From Bacteroidota bacterium (GTDB taxonomy: Bacteria; Bacteroidota; Bacteroidia; Chitinophagales; Chitinophagaceae), in contig JAEZDA010000039.1 of the NCBI GenBank assembly GCA_023433345.1, positions 1 through 22,304 on the forward strand: DNA of 22,304 nucleotides. Reading direction: 5' to 3'. This document shows positions 7,328 to 15,715 of the stretch, piece by piece. A program made the translations under genes and the position numbers. A model generated the notes under the pieces. That model saw nothing but the letters and a program-made list of their open reading frames with translations. It had not been told where the DNA came from and made no database searches. The first letter of the stretch is position 1, and every line of letters begins with the position of its first letter.

Positions 7328-8626
7328 TTATAAACTCCAGTATCCCCTGGATGTGATCTTTCCTCGATAGGTTCCTTTCAGATCCGCGACCAGGGCGTGC
7401 GGTTTCGTGATCGAAGCAAAATATGCATCATCAAAATTCTTGTATGCTGCATGCGGAACTGTTACAATCACAGCATCATAATTGTCGGATGTTCTTTCAG
7501 CAAGGCTAAAACCATATTCATGATTTACTTCATCGCTTGATGCATGCGGATCTATTACATCAACATTTAGAGAATATGATCGTAATTCCTTAACAACATC
7601 AGCCACTTTAGAATTTCTTATATCACTAACATTTTCTTTAAAAGTGGCTCCCATTACAAGAACGCGCGCGTCCTTCACGTTTCCGTTATGCTGAATGATA
7701 TATTGTATCACTTTCTTCGCCACATATCCGGACATTCCGTCATTGATGTTCCGGCCTGCGAGTATAACCTGGCTATCATAACCTAACTGGTTCGATTTGT
7801 AAGTGAGATAATAAGGATCAACACCGATACAATGACCGCCGACCAGGCCTGGCTGGAATTTCAAAAAATTCCATTTTGTGCCCGCCGCTTCTAAAACCTC
7901 AAAAGTATTGATGTTCATTTTATCAAAAATGATCGACAATTCATTCATTAAGGCAATATTAAGATCGCGCTGAGTATTCTCAATGATCTTTGCTGCCTCG
8001 GCAACTTTTATAGATGATGCCCGGTGCACTCCTGCCTTTACTACTAGTTCATAAACCTTTGCGATAATGTCGAGACTTTCTTCATCACATCCACTTACAA
8101 CCTTTATGATAGTGGTGATAGTATGCTCCTTATCTCCGGGATTAATTCTCTCAGGCGAATAACCGATCTTATAATCAGTCACCATCTTCAAACCGGAAAT
8201 TTTCTCAATGATGGGAACACAGTCTTCTTCAGTGCAGCCGGGATACACCGTGCTTTCAAACACAACATAATCTCCCTGCTTCAATACCTTGCCAATGGTC
8301 TCGCTTGCTTTTTGCACTGGTACCAGGTCAGGAACATTATGTTCATCAACAGGAGTTGGTACGGCAACGATATAAAATTTTGCACGTTTAAGCACTTCCA
8401 GATCATGTGTAAAAGTGATGTCGCATCCCTCAAAGGCGGCCTTTTCAAGTTCCTGGCTTGGATCAATTCCCTGCTTCATCATTTCCACGCGTTCAGCATT
8501 GATGTCGAAACCGATCACTTTTATTTTTTTTGCGAACTCAAGTGCTATAGGCAAACCGACATAACCAAGTCCAATTACTGCCAGCTCGGCATCCTTACTT
8601 AATAAACTCTCATATAGATTCTTCAT
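7328..8626 (-). CDS. tviB: UDP-N-acetyl-D-glucosamine 6-dehydrogenase (TviB/WbpA-like)
   Basis: A nucleotide-sugar dehydrogenase that oxidises C6 of UDP-GlcNAc (or UDP-GalNAc) twice with NAD+, giving the uronic acid. The protein is 432 residues from the ATG at 8626; a TTG two codons earlier is less likely. Visible motifs are the NAD loop GLGYVG (19-24), IVAVPTPV, ESTVYPGCTE, the YSPERINPGD block typical of the UDP-N-acetylhexosamine subfamily, and the catalytic Cys266 in GGHCIGVDPYYL. YSPERINPGD and GGHCIGVDPYYL distinguish it from the Ugd encoded two genes upstream. With the following TviC-like epimerase it reproduces the Vi-antigen or WbpA/WbpP route to UDP-GalNAcA. Confidence 0.92.
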   Translation of the reverse strand: MKNLYESLLSKDAELAVIGLGYVGLPIALEFAKKIKVIGFDINAERVEMMKQGIDPSQELEKAAFEGCDITFTHDLEVLKRAKFYIVAVPTPVDEHNVPDLVPVQKASETIGKVLKQGDYVVFESTVYPGCTEEDCVPIIEKISGLKMVTDYKIGYSPERINPGDKEHTITTIIKVVSGCDEESLDIIAKVYELVVKAGVHRASSIKVAEAAKIIENTQRDLNIALMNELSIIFDKMNINTFEVLEAAGTKWNFLKFQPGLVGGHCIGVDPYYLTYKSNQLGYDSQVILAGRNINDGMSGYVAKKVIQYIIQHNGNVKDARVLVMGATFKENVSDIRNSKVADVVKELRSYSLNVDVIDPHASSDEVNHEYGFSLAERTSDNYDAVIVTVPHAAYKNFDDAYFASITKPHALVADLKGTYRGKITSRGYWSL

Positions 8627-8649
8627 GCTCAATCCTGGATATAATTTAT

Positions 8650-9630
8650 TTATTGTGATTTCTTAAATTCTTTGGGAAGCTTATTAAGTTCTTCCTGCGG
8701 TAAAGATTTAAAGTATTCGTATGTTTTTAACAGCCCTTCTCTGCGATTTACAGTGGGCTCCCAGTTTAAAAGTTCGCGGGCCTTTGTAATATCAGGCTGC
8801 CTCTGTTTAGGATCGTCTACCGGCAATGGCTTAAAAACGATCTTTTGCTTAGTTCCGGTAAGGCTGATAATTTCCTTTGCAAACTCGAGAAGAGAAATTT
8901 CATCGGGGTTTCCAATATTTACCGGAAGCGCATATTCGCTCATCAATAAACGGTAAATCCCTTCCACAAGATCATCTACGTAGCAAAAACTTCTCGTCTG
9001 GCTTCCGTCTCCAAACACTGTAAGATCTTCTCCGCGCAGAGCCTGGCCGATGAATGCTGGAAGAGCGCGCCCATCGTTGAGCCGCATTCGCGGGCCGTAA
9101 GTATTGAAAATTCTAACGATCCTGGTTTCTACATTATGAAAACTATGGTAGGCCATCGTTATCGCTTCCTGGAAACGTTTCGCTTCATCATATACACCAC
9201 GCGGACCAACCGGATTCACATTTCCCCAATAATCCTCATTCTGCGGATGCACAAGAGGGTCTCCATATACCTCGCTTGTACTTGCAACAAGAATTCGCGC
9301 ATTTTTTGCCAGCGCTAAACCGAGGCAATTGTGAGTACCAAGAGAACCGACCTTTAATGTTTGTATCGGAATCTTAAGATAGTCGATAGGACTGGCGGGA
9401 GAGGCGAAGTGCAAAATATAATCAAGTTTCCCGGGAACATGTATGAACTTGGAAACATCGTGATGATAAAATTCAAATGCCGGGTTCGGGAAGAGGTGCT
9501 CAATGTTTTTAAGATCTCCGGTGATAAGATTGTCCATTCCTATCACGTGAAAGCCTTCGGCTATGAACCGATCGCAAAGGTGTGAACCAAGAAAGCCAGC
9601 CGCGCCGGTAATTAAAATTCTTTTACTCAC
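8650..9630 (-). CDS. uxs: UDP-glucuronate decarboxylase (UDP-xylose synthase)
   Basis: Converts UDP-glucuronate to UDP-xylose with tightly bound NAD+, in the cytoplasm. The 326-residue protein carries GAAGFLG (9-15), the ASPASPIDY block (77-84), STSEVYGDP (117-125), PVGPRGVYDEAKR with YxxxK at Y147-K151, and RIFNTYGPRM (173-182). The last three blocks are the hallmarks of the UXS family as opposed to 4-epimerases or dehydratases. The start is GTG at 9630, three bases after the ugd stop, so the two are probably translationally coupled and act in sequence, Ugd making the substrate. The C-terminal end (from about 312) is a Lys/Glu-rich tail. Confidence 0.93.
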   Translation of the reverse strand: MSKRILITGAAGFLGSHLCDRFIAEGFHVIGMDNLITGDLKNIEHLFPNPAFEFYHHDVSKFIHVPGKLDYILHFASPASPIDYLKIPIQTLKVGSLGTHNCLGLALAKNARILVASTSEVYGDPLVHPQNEDYWGNVNPVGPRGVYDEAKRFQEAITMAYHSFHNVETRIVRIFNTYGPRMRLNDGRALPAFIGQALRGEDLTVFGDGSQTRSFCYVDDLVEGIYRLLMSEYALPVNIGNPDEISLLEFAKEIISLTGTKQKIVFKPLPVDDPKQRQPDITKARELLNWEPTVNRREGLLKTYEYFKSLPQEELNKLPKEFKKSQ

Positions 9631-9633
9631 TGC

Positions 9634-11007
9634 TTAAATTTGAATTGCTGACGGAGCCGTAATTTTCATATCAGGCATTGTAACTTTTTTTCTTCCCACA
9701 CTTTCATAATGAAAGCCTAAAGATTCGATCTGGTTAAGATCGAAAAGGTTTCTACCGTCAAATATTACCTTGTTGCGAAGCATTGAAGATATACGGCTGA
9801 AATCGGGTGTTCTGAATTCATTCCACTCTGTAGCGATCACCAGCGCGTCCGCATTTTCCAAAGCATCATATTGCGTTTCGGAAAATATTATTTTGTCGCC
9901 CAGCTGGCTCCTTGTATTTTTCATTGCTTCCGGATCGAAGGCTGAAACAGTCGCTCCTTCCTTCAACAGTTCTTCAATTAATGTAAGCGCGGGTGCTTCA
10001 CGGATGTCGTCAGTATTAGGCTTGAAGCTTAAACCCCACAAAGCGAAGTGCCTTCCTTTAAGATCTCCACCGAAAAATGCCTTTATTTTGGGAAGGAGGT
10101 GAAGCTTTTGCGCATGGTTGACTTTCATAACGGCATCCAGTATGCGAAAACTATAATTCACTTCACCCGCAGATTTATTTAATGCCTGAACATCTTTTGG
10201 AAAACAGGATCCTCCGTAACCGATGCCCGGAAACAGGAAGCGGCGACCAATCCGCTCATCGCTGCCAATACCTTTGCGAACCATATCTACATCTGCACCC
10301 ATCCTTTCACAAAGTTGTGCGATCTCATTCATGAAGCTGATTTTCACTGCAAGAAATGAATTTGCAGCGTACTTCGTAAGTTCAGCCGATCTTTCATCCA
10401 TGAAAATTATCGGGTTTCCCTGACGCACAAAAGGTGCATACAATTCATTCATTATTTTGATGGCTCTTTCCGAAGAAGTTCCGATCACAACGCGGTCGGG
10501 CTTCATAAAATCGTCAACAGCCACACCTTCACGAAGGAATTCCGGATTGCTGACAACATCAAATGACTCACGGATATTTTCTCCTTCCGAAGAGGCCATA
10601 ATTGCCGAGGAAACTTTTTCAGCTGTGCCCACCGGAACTGTACTCTTGTCGATAATCACTTTATAATCCCCTGGCTTCAGCATTTTGCCTAATTCGGCTG
10701 CAACTCCCAGAATATATTTCAGGTCGGCGCTACCGTCTTCACCCGGCGGTGTGGGCAATGCAAGAAAAATGATCTCTGCTTCCTTTACAGCTTCTTCTAA
10801 GGATGTAGTGAACTCAAGCCGTCCTTCTTTAAGATTACGTAAAAAAAGTTTCTCCAATCCCGGTTCGTAAATAGTGATGACACCGTTAGAAAGTTTTTCA
10901 ACTTTAGAAGCATCTATATCAACACAGGTGACCGTGTTGCCCGTTTCTGCAAAGCAGGTTCCGGTTACCAATCCAACATACCCAGTTCCAATAACAGCTA
11001 TTTTCAT
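9634..11007 (-). CDS. ugd: UDP-glucose 6-dehydrogenase
   Basis: Oxidises UDP-glucose to UDP-glucuronate with two NAD+. The 457-residue protein begins with the NAD loop GTGYVG (7-12), has the YEPGLEKL motif, LPTPPGEDGSADL and VVSNPEFLREG, and the catalytic Cys268 in GGSCFPKD. The C-terminal domain with WGLSFKPNTDDIREAP and ATEWNEF completes the family pattern at normal length. The ATG at 11007 lies 18 bases after the stop of the aminotransferase gene. Its product supplies Uxs directly downstream and could also be incorporated into a polysaccharide as glucuronic acid. Confidence 0.97.
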   Translation of the reverse strand: MKIAVIGTGYVGLVTGTCFAETGNTVTCVDIDASKVEKLSNGVITIYEPGLEKLFLRNLKEGRLEFTTSLEEAVKEAEIIFLALPTPPGEDGSADLKYILGVAAELGKMLKPGDYKVIIDKSTVPVGTAEKVSSAIMASSEGENIRESFDVVSNPEFLREGVAVDDFMKPDRVVIGTSSERAIKIMNELYAPFVRQGNPIIFMDERSAELTKYAANSFLAVKISFMNEIAQLCERMGADVDMVRKGIGSDERIGRRFLFPGIGYGGSCFPKDVQALNKSAGEVNYSFRILDAVMKVNHAQKLHLLPKIKAFFGGDLKGRHFALWGLSFKPNTDDIREAPALTLIEELLKEGATVSAFDPEAMKNTRSQLGDKIIFSETQYDALENADALVIATEWNEFRTPDFSRISSMLRNKVIFDGRNLFDLNQIESLGFHYESVGRKKVTMPDMKITAPSAIQI

Positions 11008-11025
11008 AAATCGAATCTGTTTGAA

Positions 11026-12156
11026 TTACCTGTTTACAAATTGTAAAACATGATCAATAATAAATTGTTGTTGCTCCTCATCCAATTCTGTATGAATTGG
11101 AAGCGAGATCACTCTTTCTGTTAACCAGTCTGTCACCGGCAATGAATAATCACTTCCTCCAAATTCCTCAAACATTTTTTGCCGATGCGCCGGTACAGGA
11201 TAATAGATCATGGAAGGAATACCGTTAGTGGCGAGAAAAGAATGTAATTCATCCCGATCAATGCCGTTCAGAACAAGAGTGTACTGATGAAAAACGTGGT
11301 TATTATTATCTGCCCTGAACGGTACGGTGATTTTATTATTTCCCGAAAATCCCTGATCATAGAAAGCCGCAGCATTCTGCCTTGCTTTAATATAGCTGTC
11401 GAGATGGGTGAGTTTGATATCTAAGATCGCTGCCTGAATTGCATCAAGGCGGCTGTTACAACCTACAACATCGTGATAATATCTTTTACTTTGGCCGTGG
11501 GAAGCTATCATGCTCATTTTTGCGGCAAGGCCTTCATCATTTGTCATCATCGCTCCACCATCGCCGAAGGCACCGAGGTTTTTGGAAGGATAAAAAGACG
11601 TACACCCGATATGACCTATTGTACCGGTCTTTTTCACCGAGCCGTCTGAAAACGTATATGCGTTACCGATAGCCTGAGCATTGTCTTCCACTACAAAAAG
11701 ATCATGCTTTGCCGCGATCTTCATTATTGCCTCCATATCCGCAGCATGCCCATAAAGATGAACCGGAACAATCGCCCTGGTTTTCGGAGTGATAGCTTTC
11801 TCAACCGCCGCCGGGTCCATACAAAAGGTCTGCTTATCCACTTCAACAAAAACCGGTTTCAATCTTAGAAGAGCGGCAACTTCCACCGTGGCAATATAAG
11901 TAAAGGAAGGAGTGATCACTTCGTCGCCGGGCTGAAGGCCCAATGCCATCAGGGCGATCTGAAGTGCGTCGGTGCCATTGGCACATGGAATCACATGCCT
12001 GATGTTGTGATATGCCGCAAGGTTTGAAGCAAAGTTTGCCACCACATTTCCGCCAATGAACTGTGAGCTTTCCATTACTGCGATCACCGCAGCATCAACT
12101 TCCGACTTAATTTTATGATACTGGGTTTTTGTATCAACCATTTGTAATGGCCTCAT
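11026..12156 (-). CDS. DegT/DnrJ/EryC1/StrS-family sugar aminotransferase (WbpE/WlbC-like)
   Basis: A PLP-dependent aminotransferase that adds an amino group from glutamate to a keto-sugar nucleotide. Residues show ANGTDALQIAL (59-69), TPSFTYIAT (82-90), the PLP-contacting D158 in VEDNAQA, and the Schiff-base K192 in SFYPSKNLGAFGDGGA. The 376-residue length is normal. With a TviB-like UDP-GlcNAcA-forming enzyme in the same operon, the best guess is a 3-keto-UDP-GlcNAcA aminotransferase as in the WbpE/WlbC pathway, but the matching 3-dehydrogenase (WbpB/WlbA) and N-acetyltransferase (WbpD/WlbB) are not here. The start is ATG at 12156 (Met6 is an alternative). It is the first gene of the seven-gene minus-strand operon and divergent from waaA across 85 bases. 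Confidence 0.88.
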   Translation of the reverse strand: MRPLQMVDTKTQYHKIKSEVDAAVIAVMESSQFIGGNVVANFASNLAAYHNIRHVIPCANGTDALQIALMALGLQPGDEVITPSFTYIATVEVAALLRLKPVFVEVDKQTFCMDPAAVEKAITPKTRAIVPVHLYGHAADMEAIMKIAAKHDLFVVEDNAQAIGNAYTFSDGSVKKTGTIGHIGCTSFYPSKNLGAFGDGGAMMTNDEGLAAKMSMIASHGQSKRYYHDVVGCNSRLDAIQAAILDIKLTHLDSYIKARQNAAAFYDQGFSGNNKITVPFRADNNNHVFHQYTLVLNGIDRDELHSFLATNGIPSMIYYPVPAHRQKMFEEFGGSDYSLPVTDWLTERVISLPIHTELDEEQQQFIIDHVLQFVNR

Positions 12157-12177
12157 TGGCGCAAAATTTTAGCGGCG

Positions 12178-12185
12178 CAAAGATA
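12178..12185 (-). promoter_or_regulatory. -7 promoter box of the sugar-nucleotide operon
   Basis: On the minus strand the sequence reads TATCTTTG, a full match to the Bacteroidota TAnnTTTG box, ending 21 bases before the aminotransferase ATG. No clear -33 TTTG is visible. It is the best promoter candidate for the operon running from 12156 to 4878. Confidence 0.45.
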
Positions 12186-12241
12186 ATATTTTGAGTGTCT
12201 ATTTGTTGCCACAGCTTATAAATTGAAAAAACGACCGTGAG

Positions 12242-13498
12242 GTGGTATTTTTGATCAAATCTTCGCTTTTGAGTCTTCTTTTTTACTGGGCTTTCCTGAT
12301 TCTGTACAGATCCGCGATCACGATAGCGGCGCTCTGGAGCAAAAAAGCGCGGCAATGGATCGAAGGTCGCAAGCTACAGGTGCCTGAGTATAAACGCAAA
12401 ACCGTTTGGATGCATTGTGCGAGTTTGGGAGAGTTTGAGCAGGGGCGACCACTTCTTGAAGCCATTAAACTTAAATTTCCAGGATATCCTGTTGTTCTTA
12501 CTTTTTTTTCGCCGAGCGGCTATGAAATAAGGAAAAACTTTGCCGGCGCCGATTCCGTATTATACCTGCCACTTGATGGAAGAGATGCAGCCCGCAACTT
12601 TATTAAAAAGATAAACCCTGAACTCGTGCTTTGGGTGAAGTATGAATACTGGTATTATTTCCTGAGCACATTGAAGGATAAAGAAATTCCGGTTCTGCTT
12701 GTATCGGGGATTTTCAGGCGGTCGCAGCCTTTCTTTAAACCTTACGGTAAACTATGGCGCTCGGTTTTAAAATCGTTCAACAGGCTTTTTATACAGGACG
12801 GGGCCTCACACAAATTATTGGGTGAATTCGGGCTTAAAAGCGATGCGACTGTTTCCGGCGATACGCGATTTGACCGGGTGGCAGCCATCGCTTCACAGTT
12901 TGAAAAAATTGACCCTATTGAAAAATTTTGCGGAGAACATCGGGTAGTCGTTGCCGGTAGTACATGGGAAGAAGATGATGCGGAATGGGTTCATTACATC
13001 CGCCAGCACCCCGAAATAAGATTTATTATCGCCCCACACGAAGTTGACGAAGTAAACATAAAGTATGTACAAAAAATGTTTCCCACTTCAACTTTGTTCT
13101 CAAAACTCGGTGAATCTCCCAAGTCTGGTAATGTTCTTATTATAAACAATATCGGAATGCTGAGCAGGCTTTACAGGTATGCTCATGTAGCCTATGTAGG
13201 CGGAGGCTTCCGGGAAAGCGGGATACACAATGTGCTGGAAGCTGCAGTATACTATAAGCCGGTGATATTCGGACCGGTGTATGAAAAGTTCCGTGAAGCG
13301 CGTGAACTAGTTGAGGCTGGCGGCGCCTTCCCGGTAAAGAATGCGATTGATCTGGAAAACCTGCTTGACCGGTTATTTAACGATGAAGAATTTTTGAAAT
13401 CCGCAGGCACCACGGCGGGGAACTATGTGCAACAAAACAGAGGAGCTACACAAATTATTATGAATTACATTCAGGAAAAGCGTCTTCTTACCAATTGA
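12242..13498 (+). CDS. waaA: 3-deoxy-D-manno-octulosonic acid (Kdo) transferase
   Basis: Transfers Kdo from CMP-Kdo to the lipid A precursor at the inner face of the cytoplasmic membrane, an essential step of lipopolysaccharide assembly in most Gram-negative bacteria. The 418-residue GT30 enzyme has an N-terminal membrane anchor (about 5-30), the catalytic MHCASLGEFEQGRPL block with Glu64, then in the C-terminal GT-B domain VVAGSTWEEDD, the APHEVDE block and YVGGGFRESGIHNVLEAA, which bind the donor. An in-frame TGA at 12224 limits the start to the GTG at 12242 or a slightly later TTG. The upstream 85 bases are shared with the divergent sugar operon. Its last 28 bases overlap the 3' end of the opposite-strand gene. 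Confidence 0.95.
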   Translation: MVFLIKSSLLSLLFYWAFLILYRSAITIAALWSKKARQWIEGRKLQVPEYKRKTVWMHCASLGEFEQGRPLLEAIKLKFPGYPVVLTFFSPSGYEIRKNFAGADSVLYLPLDGRDAARNFIKKINPELVLWVKYEYWYYFLSTLKDKEIPVLLVSGIFRRSQPFFKPYGKLWRSVLKSFNRLFIQDGASHKLLGEFGLKSDATVSGDTRFDRVAAIASQFEKIDPIEKFCGEHRVVVAGSTWEEDDAEWVHYIRQHPEIRFIIAPHEVDEVNIKYVQKMFPTSTLFSKLGESPKSGNVLIINNIGMLSRLYRYAHVAYVGGGFRESGIHNVLEAAVYYKPVIFGPVYEKFREARELVEAGGAFPVKNAIDLENLLDRLFNDEEFLKSAGTTAGNYVQQNRGATQIIMNYIQEKRLLTN

Positions 13499-14214
13499 TC
13501 GAACTGTTTTACTACAGGGTTGCTTTCCATCCACCCGAGTTTAAGTTTCAATTCCCGCTTTATCCAATACTCCGCTTCGGGATAAATAGCAAATCCGTTG
13601 ATCGTTTTAATACTTCTTTCATACATCACCTCATCCCCCCGAAATAATTCATTGATGAAAAGAAAACGGTCATTCAAACCGATACCTTTACGAAGATCTT
13701 TTATAGAAGTTTCAGAGAGTGCGTCGCTGAGTTCTGTACGTTGCTGCTTAAGTTTGTCATTAATGGATGTCTCTTCCTCCCTGGCCATTGACTGAGACGG
13801 TTTTTCCGTCACCTCTGTTTTTTTCGACTGGTGTTGAAGTAAGGTGGGCGTTTCCTCCATCGGGTCGAATTTTATGGCCGGTTTATTTACTGTTCCCATC
13901 TGGTTGAGCGCCTCAGCATTCTTTTTGATCTCTTCAAGTTCGGCCTCTAATGCAGCTTCATCAACCTGTAGAACCTCCACGATCTTTTCCTCTGAACCAC
14001 TATCTTCCGCTTCCACACTAGCTGAGGAAGCCGGCAAGTTTGAAATGTGAAGGGCTGGAGCAGGATCCTTCTCTCCCTTATTCGCAGGAGTGATGCTCTT
14101 AAGATGCACTAATTCACTTTGTAAAAGCTGCACCGTTACCAACAGGTGATCTATTGAAGCATTTGCCGCTAACTGTTCCCTTAATTTATTACTGAGTGTC
14201 TCCACCCTTTCCAT
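13471..14214 (-). CDS. Conserved Bacteroidota-type protein of unknown function, N-terminal coiled coil
   Basis: I do not recognise a named family. The ATG at 14214 gives 247 residues; an open extension of 26 codons upstream (to 14292) begins with sequence that does not look conserved. Residues 1-40 form a likely coiled coil with heptad leucines (LSNKLREQL, LLVTVQLLQSELVHL). Residues 42-145 are low-complexity, rich in Ala, Glu, Ser and Pro, with a short helical stretch at 85-105. Residues 150-247 look like a compact domain: LSDALSETSIKDLRKGIGL, NDRFLFINELFRGD, and YPEAEYWIKRELKLKLGW. There is no signal peptide or membrane segment. This design, coil plus linker plus small alpha-helical domain, suggests a scaffold or adaptor, which is inference only. 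It overlaps the waaA end by 28 bases and is divergent from tdk. On the minus strand TAACTTTA occurs upstream, a near match to a -7 box. Confidence 0.7.
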   Translation of the reverse strand: MERVETLSNKLREQLAANASIDHLLVTVQLLQSELVHLKSITPANKGEKDPAPALHISNLPASSASVEAEDSGSEEKIVEVLQVDEAALEAELEEIKKNAEALNQMGTVNKPAIKFDPMEETPTLLQHQSKKTEVTEKPSQSMAREEETSINDKLKQQRTELSDALSETSIKDLRKGIGLNDRFLFINELFRGDEVMYERSIKTINGFAIYPEAEYWIKRELKLKLGWMESNPVVKQFDQLVRRRFS

Positions 14215-14334
14215 ATCTGTCGGTTTTCTTTCTTCCAAATGGCTGCTGCAATTGTTTTGTGCGTTGCTGATAAACCTTAATCTTTGCAGCACGCAGCGAT
14301 AAAGTTACTAACACATTTTTAAAAACTTGATTTA

Positions 14335-14904
14335 ATGTTTATTGAACCGGGCTTCAGAGGTGAGAGAAGAGGCTGGATTGAAGTGATTTGCGGAAGTATG
14401 TTCAGCGGTAAAACCGAAGAATTGATACGCAGGTTGAAACGCGCAAAAATCGCCAACCTTAAAACAGAAATTTTCAAACCTTCGGTTGATGTACGTTATG
14501 ATCAGCTCAATGTGGTAAGTCATGATTCGAATATCATTCAATCTACGCCCGTAGATCATGCTCAGAGTATTTTACTGATGGCACAACAGGTGGATGTGGT
14601 TGGTATCGACGAAGTTCAGTTTTTTGATGAGGGTATTGTAAATGTGTGTGAGCAGCTTGCGCTCCGCGGCATCAGGGTGGTAGTGGCCGGGTTGGATATG
14701 GACTTTACCGGTAAACCATTCGGACCCGTTCCTCAATTACTTGCAGTGGCCGACTACATTACAAAACTCCACGCGATCTGTGTTAAATGTGGTAACATAG
14801 CAAGTATCAGTTATCGTAAAGTGGCTGACGAATCTCAATTATTGCTTGGCGAGAAAGATCTCTATGAACCGAGATGCCGGCATTGCTGGCAGATGCGCGA
14901 CTAA
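14335..14904 (+). CDS. tdk: Thymidine kinase (type II, TK1-like)
   Basis: Phosphorylates thymidine with ATP in the pyrimidine salvage pathway. The 189-residue protein has the Walker A motif GSMFSGKT (20-27), the Walker B-like IDEVQFF (91-97) whose Glu93 is the expected catalytic base, and two Cys pairs, C149/C152 (CVKC) and C181/C184 (CRHC), forming the structural zinc site and flanking the substrate-binding lasso. Length and motifs are those of a normal tetrameric TK1-type enzyme. The ATG at 14335 is well placed. ccmB begins 9 bases after the stop, so the two are probably co-transcribed although functionally unrelated. Confidence 0.97.
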   Translation: MFIEPGFRGERRGWIEVICGSMFSGKTEELIRRLKRAKIANLKTEIFKPSVDVRYDQLNVVSHDSNIIQSTPVDHAQSILLMAQQVDVVGIDEVQFFDEGIVNVCEQLALRGIRVVVAGLDMDFTGKPFGPVPQLLAVADYITKLHAICVKCGNIASISYRKVADESQLLLGEKDLYEPRCRHCWQMRD

Positions 14905-14913
14905 AGTGATATT

Positions 14914-15573
14914 ATGTTTCAAAGAACAATTGCCTTATTAAAAAAAGACCTCTTACTGGAGTTACGTCAACTGCATACTTTCTATGGAATTCTTCTTTAC
15001 ATCGCCTCCACAATTTTTGTTATCTACCTCACACTTCCGGATAGCCCAGTGGCAGAAACCTGGAACAGTTTGTTCTGGGTAATTCAACTTTTCGTTTGCG
15101 TGAATACCGTGGCTAAAAGTTTTTTGCAGGAAGGACGTGGACGAATGCTTTATTTCTATTCGATTGCCTCACCGGTTGAATTCATAATTGCAAAGCTTCT
15201 TTATAATGTGATGCTGATGCTGATGATGAACGGGGTGAGCCTGCTGTTGTTCTACATTTTTTTAGATAATCCCGTAAGTGATGCCGTGCTTTTTTTAGGC
15301 ATCTCTTTGCTAGGTGGCTTTAGCCTTAGCCTTGTATTTACAATAATGAGTGCAATTGCTTCTAAGGCTCAACAAAACGCTGCTTTGATAGCCATACTAG
15401 GTTTCCCTGTTATTTTGCCTGTACTGCTTTTGCTGATGAGATTAAGCAAGGCTGCATTTGCAGAAGTTTTTCGGGAAGGCGCGGTGCTTCAACTAACGGG
15501 GATGATTGTGGGTTTAGACGTACTCGTTATAACACTGGCTGTGGTGTTGTTTCCGTTTTTATGGAAAGACTAG
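14914..15573 (+). CDS. ccmB: Heme exporter / cytochrome c maturation ABC permease CcmB
   Basis: Membrane subunit of the CcmAB ABC complex, which in system I cytochrome c maturation powers release of heme-loaded CcmE. The 219-residue protein starts with the amphipathic KKDLLLELRQ segment typical of CcmB, followed by about six hydrophobic membrane segments (near 22-42, 50-66, 90-115, 120-146, 155-175 and 190-215). The phrase FLQEGRGRMLYFYSIASP, in the first cytoplasmic loop, is characteristic of the family. It follows tdk by 9 bases. The expected partner ccmC does not follow directly: an antisense peptidase gene and a repeat-rich spacer lie between. ccmA is not in the window. Confidence 0.93.
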   Translation: MFQRTIALLKKDLLLELRQLHTFYGILLYIASTIFVIYLTLPDSPVAETWNSLFWVIQLFVCVNTVAKSFLQEGRGRMLYFYSIASPVEFIIAKLLYNVMLMLMMNGVSLLLFYIFLDNPVSDAVLFLGISLLGGFSLSLVFTIMSAIASKAQQNAALIAILGFPVILPVLLLLMRLSKAAFAEVFREGAVLQLTGMIVGLDVLVITLAVVLFPFLWKD

Positions 15574-15715
15574 TGCAATTTGATAATACAATAATTCGGT
15601 GATTTGGTGATTGGCTTGTTCAGGGCCGCATTTCCTTTTTATCAAATTAACTGACGTCTTTTGCCGATAAGAGAATTAATTATCAAATTTTCAAATCAAC
15701 CAATTATCAAATCAG
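15574..15715. repeat. AT-rich spacer with inverted repeats between convergent ccmB and ypfJ
   Basis: This 142-base gap holds related words in both orientations. AATTTGATAAT (15577-15587) is an exact inverted match to ATTATCAAATT (15679-15689), and GATTTGGTGATTGG (15601-15614) is an imperfect inverted match to CCAATTATCAAATC (15700-15713). The right part repeats the word ATCAAAT three or so times. It could form a long, weak hairpin between the two convergent genes, or be a decayed repeat. No coding potential is evident. Confidence 0.55.

Noticed and set aside
8123..8602. 159-codon open frame antisense to the tviB-like gene
   Set aside because: It is a shadow of a well-supported dehydrogenase gene and resembles no protein family.
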